A DNA stretch of 5,897 nucleotides, taken from the NCBI GenBank assembly GCA_020049615.1, contig JAIFKN010000187.1:1-5897 (forward strand), written 5' to 3'. This DNA is from a bacterium (GTDB lineage Bacteria > Planctomycetota > UBA11346). The position numbers and the translations under genes were made by a program. Below are positions 4,383-5,897 of the stretch, one piece after another (position 1 is the first letter of the stretch; each line of letters begins with the position of its first letter). The notes below the pieces were generated by a model. The model was given only the letters and a program-made list of their open reading frames with translations, searched no databases and was not told the DNA's origin.

Positions 4383-5897
4383 ATGAACTGGCCAGACCTG
4401 CTGTGGACCATGTGGCTCGAGATCGTCACCGGCTCGACCGTCGCCGGCTGGCTGGTCGCACTCGGGGTGACGGTCGCCGCCGGCGTGGCCCTCGGCCATA
4501 TCCGGATCTTCGGCGTCTCCCTCGGCGTGACGACGGTGATCTTCGCCGCCATCGCCTACTCGTGGGCGTTCTGGAGCCCCGAGGGCTTCGCCAGCCAGGC
4601 CCTGGTCGACACCCGGGTGAAGGTCGAGATGGCCAGGCTGGCGGCGCAACCGGCGGACCCGGCCGCTGCGCCTCCCGACGAGACGGCGGTCCGCGCCAAG
4701 GTGGTGAAGGCGGCCGAGGAGAAGGTCCATACCCGCAAGGAAGTGCTGGAGTTCATCCGCGAATTCGGCCTGGTGCTGTTCGTCTACTGCATCGGCATGA
4801 CCGTCGGACCGGGCTTCCTGCAGTCGCTGCGCAACCAGGGCGTGCGCTGGAACGTCATGGCCGCCTCGGTGGTGCTGCTCGGACTCGGCGTCGCCTGCCT
4901 GGTCGTGGTGGTGGCCGGGCAGCCGCCCGCCGCCGCGGTCGGGGTGATGAGCGGCGCGATCACCAACACGCCAGGCTGGGCCGCCGCCCAGGCCACGTTG
5001 AAGGAGCTGAAGGTCCCGGCCGAGCAGCTCGCCATGACCGTGTCCGGCTACGCCGTCGCCTATCCGTTCGGCATCGCCGGCATCATCGGCTCGCTGATCA
5101 CGATCCGCATCCTCTTCGGCATCCGTCCGAAGGACGAGGTCGACGCCTTCGCCGCCGCCAACCGCGGCTCCGTCGGCGCCGGCAACATCAACCTCAAGGT
5201 CAGCAATCCCGGCATCGTCGGCAAGAGCGTGTCGCACGTCGACGAGCTCGCCGGCGACGGCGTCGTCGTCTCGCGGGTGCAGCGTGGCGACCAGCAGGTG
5301 GTGCCGAAGCCGGAATTCACCCTCGCCCTGGGCGACCTCATCCACGCGGTCGGCGGCAAGGACGGCCTGACCCGCCTGCATGAGATCGTCGGCGAGCGCA
5401 TCGAGGACGACATCCGCGAGTCGCAGGTCTGCCATCGGCTGATCACCCGCGAGGTCATCGTCACCAACCAGCACGTGGTCGGCGACAGCATGGCCAAGCT
5501 GGACTTCCCCAGCACCTGCGGCGCCACCGTGACGCGCATCCGCCGCCACGGCAAGGAGCTGCTCGCCGAGGAGGAGGCCAACCTGCATTTCGCCGACCGC
5601 CTGGTCGTGGTCGGCGACGAACTGGGCATCAAGCGGGTCGAGGAGCGGGTCGGCAACACGCCCGGCGTGCTCGACCATCCGCACCTGATCGGCCTGTTCC
5701 TCGGCATCGCGGCCGGCGTGGTGCTCGGCCAGATCCCCATCCCCATCCCCGGCGTCTCGCAGCCGGTGAAGCTCGGCCTGGCCGGCGGTCCGATCGTCGC
5801 CGCCCTGGTGTTCAGCGCGATGGGCCACCTCGGCAAGCACGTCATCTTCCACGTCAGCAAGGGCGCCAACAACCTGATGAAGGAGTTCGGCATCGCC
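4383..5897 (+). CDS. AspT/YidE/YbjL-type putative exchanger, 3' partial
   Basis: The frame is open from ATG 4383 through the last codon of the window (505 residues, no stop). Architecture: N-terminal helices (about 18-62); a loop; EFGLVLFVYCIGMTVGPGFL (127-146), the family's first conserved block; a helix (about 158-178); GVMSGAITNTPGWAAAQATL (187-206), the GAxTNTP signature; GYAVAYPFGIAGIIGSLI (222-239); two soluble RCK_C (TrkA-C) domains (about 267-340 and 352-425); then C-terminal helices from about 434 (HLIGLFLGIAAGVVLGQIPI). This matches the aspartate:alanine exchanger family (TC 2.A.81), usually about 550-565 residues, so some 50 or more residues may be missing. AspT itself swaps aspartate for alanine; the substrate here cannot be read from sequence. 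Oddities: about 60 extra Ala/charged residues at 64-123, and no close Shine-Dalgarno (AGGTGG at 4361-4366 is 16 bases away). It is probably transcribed separately from the cco genes. Confidence 0.9.
   Translation, partial: MNWPDLLWTMWLEIVTGSTVAGWLVALGVTVAAGVALGHIRIFGVSLGVTTVIFAAIAYSWAFWSPEGFASQALVDTRVKVEMARLAAQPADPAAAPPDETAVRAKVVKAAEEKVHTRKEVLEFIREFGLVLFVYCIGMTVGPGFLQSLRNQGVRWNVMAASVVLLGLGVACLVVVVAGQPPAAAVGVMSGAITNTPGWAAAQATLKELKVPAEQLAMTVSGYAVAYPFGIAGIIGSLITIRILFGIRPKDEVDAFAAANRGSVGAGNINLKVSNPGIVGKSVSHVDELAGDGVVVSRVQRGDQQVVPKPEFTLALGDLIHAVGGKDGLTRLHEIVGERIEDDIRESQVCHRLITREVIVTNQHVVGDSMAKLDFPSTCGATVTRIRRHGKELLAEEEANLHFADRLVVVGDELGIKRVEERVGNTPGVLDHPHLIGLFLGIAAGVVLGQIPIPIPGVSQPVKLGLAGGPIVAALVFSAMGHLGKHVIFHVSKGANNLMKEFGIA

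Noticed and set aside
4403..5383. A 326-codon plus-strand frame overlapping the transporter
   Set aside because: It is an Arg/Gly/Pro-rich out-of-frame shadow of the transporter gene.
4095..5852. A 585-codon open frame on the minus strand opposite ccoH and the transporter
   Set aside because: It is an antisense shadow with Asp/His/Ala-rich low-complexity content; the plus strand encodes unmistakable AspT-family motifs.

Overview
The window is a GC-rich bacterial segment (not counted base by base; G or C dominates third codon positions). It carries most of a cbb3-type (C-family) cytochrome c oxidase locus, all on the + strand, followed by a separate membrane transporter gene that runs off the right edge. 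Two traits depart from the classical proteobacterial ccoNOQP arrangement: ccoN and ccoO are one continuous reading frame, and CcoP has a single haem-c motif. I recall fused CcoNO and mono-haem CcoP, and also CACAGAG-type interspersed repeats, from non-proteobacterial lineages such as the PVC group and Bacteroidetes. GGGCTTCGCCC hairpin repeats occur in several GC-rich groups, including Xanthomonadaceae-like gammaproteobacteria. The phylum therefore cannot be fixed from this window; a PVC-type organism (Verrucomicrobiota or Planctomycetota) is a weak guess.

Layout, left to right: the 3' part of ccoNO (1-1211); a hairpin-rich repeat bounded by a 16-bp direct repeat (1209-1394); ccoQ (1378-1542); ccoP, overlapping ccoQ by 8 nt (1535-2128); a palindromic CACAGAG element with 38-nt arms (2147-2268); ccoG, which is broken by two frameshifts and carries a repeat-derived in-frame insertion (2288-3672); a second CACAGAG palindrome with nested hairpins (3691-3813); ccoH (3866-4303); a short spacer with a small hairpin; and an AspT/YidE-type putative exchanger (from 4383, no stop inside the window).

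Functionally, CcoNO and CcoP form the haem/copper terminal oxidase that passes electrons from c-type cytochromes to O2 and pumps protons, normally with high oxygen affinity. CcoQ is a small stabilising subunit. CcoG (copper handling) and CcoH are assembly factors. The copper ATPase gene ccoI and ccoS, which often follow ccoGH, are absent here. The transporter is probably a separate transcription unit.

I did not find a new defence or signalling system. The most unusual feature is colonisation of a respiratory operon by short palindromic repeats: of the five junctions between the cco genes and the transporter, three are filled with repeats and one is an overlap, and a further repeat-like segment lies in frame inside ccoG. 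One insertion appears to have duplicated the ccoO stop/ccoQ start junction. The ccoG frameshifts are either real decay or assembly errors and should be checked first.
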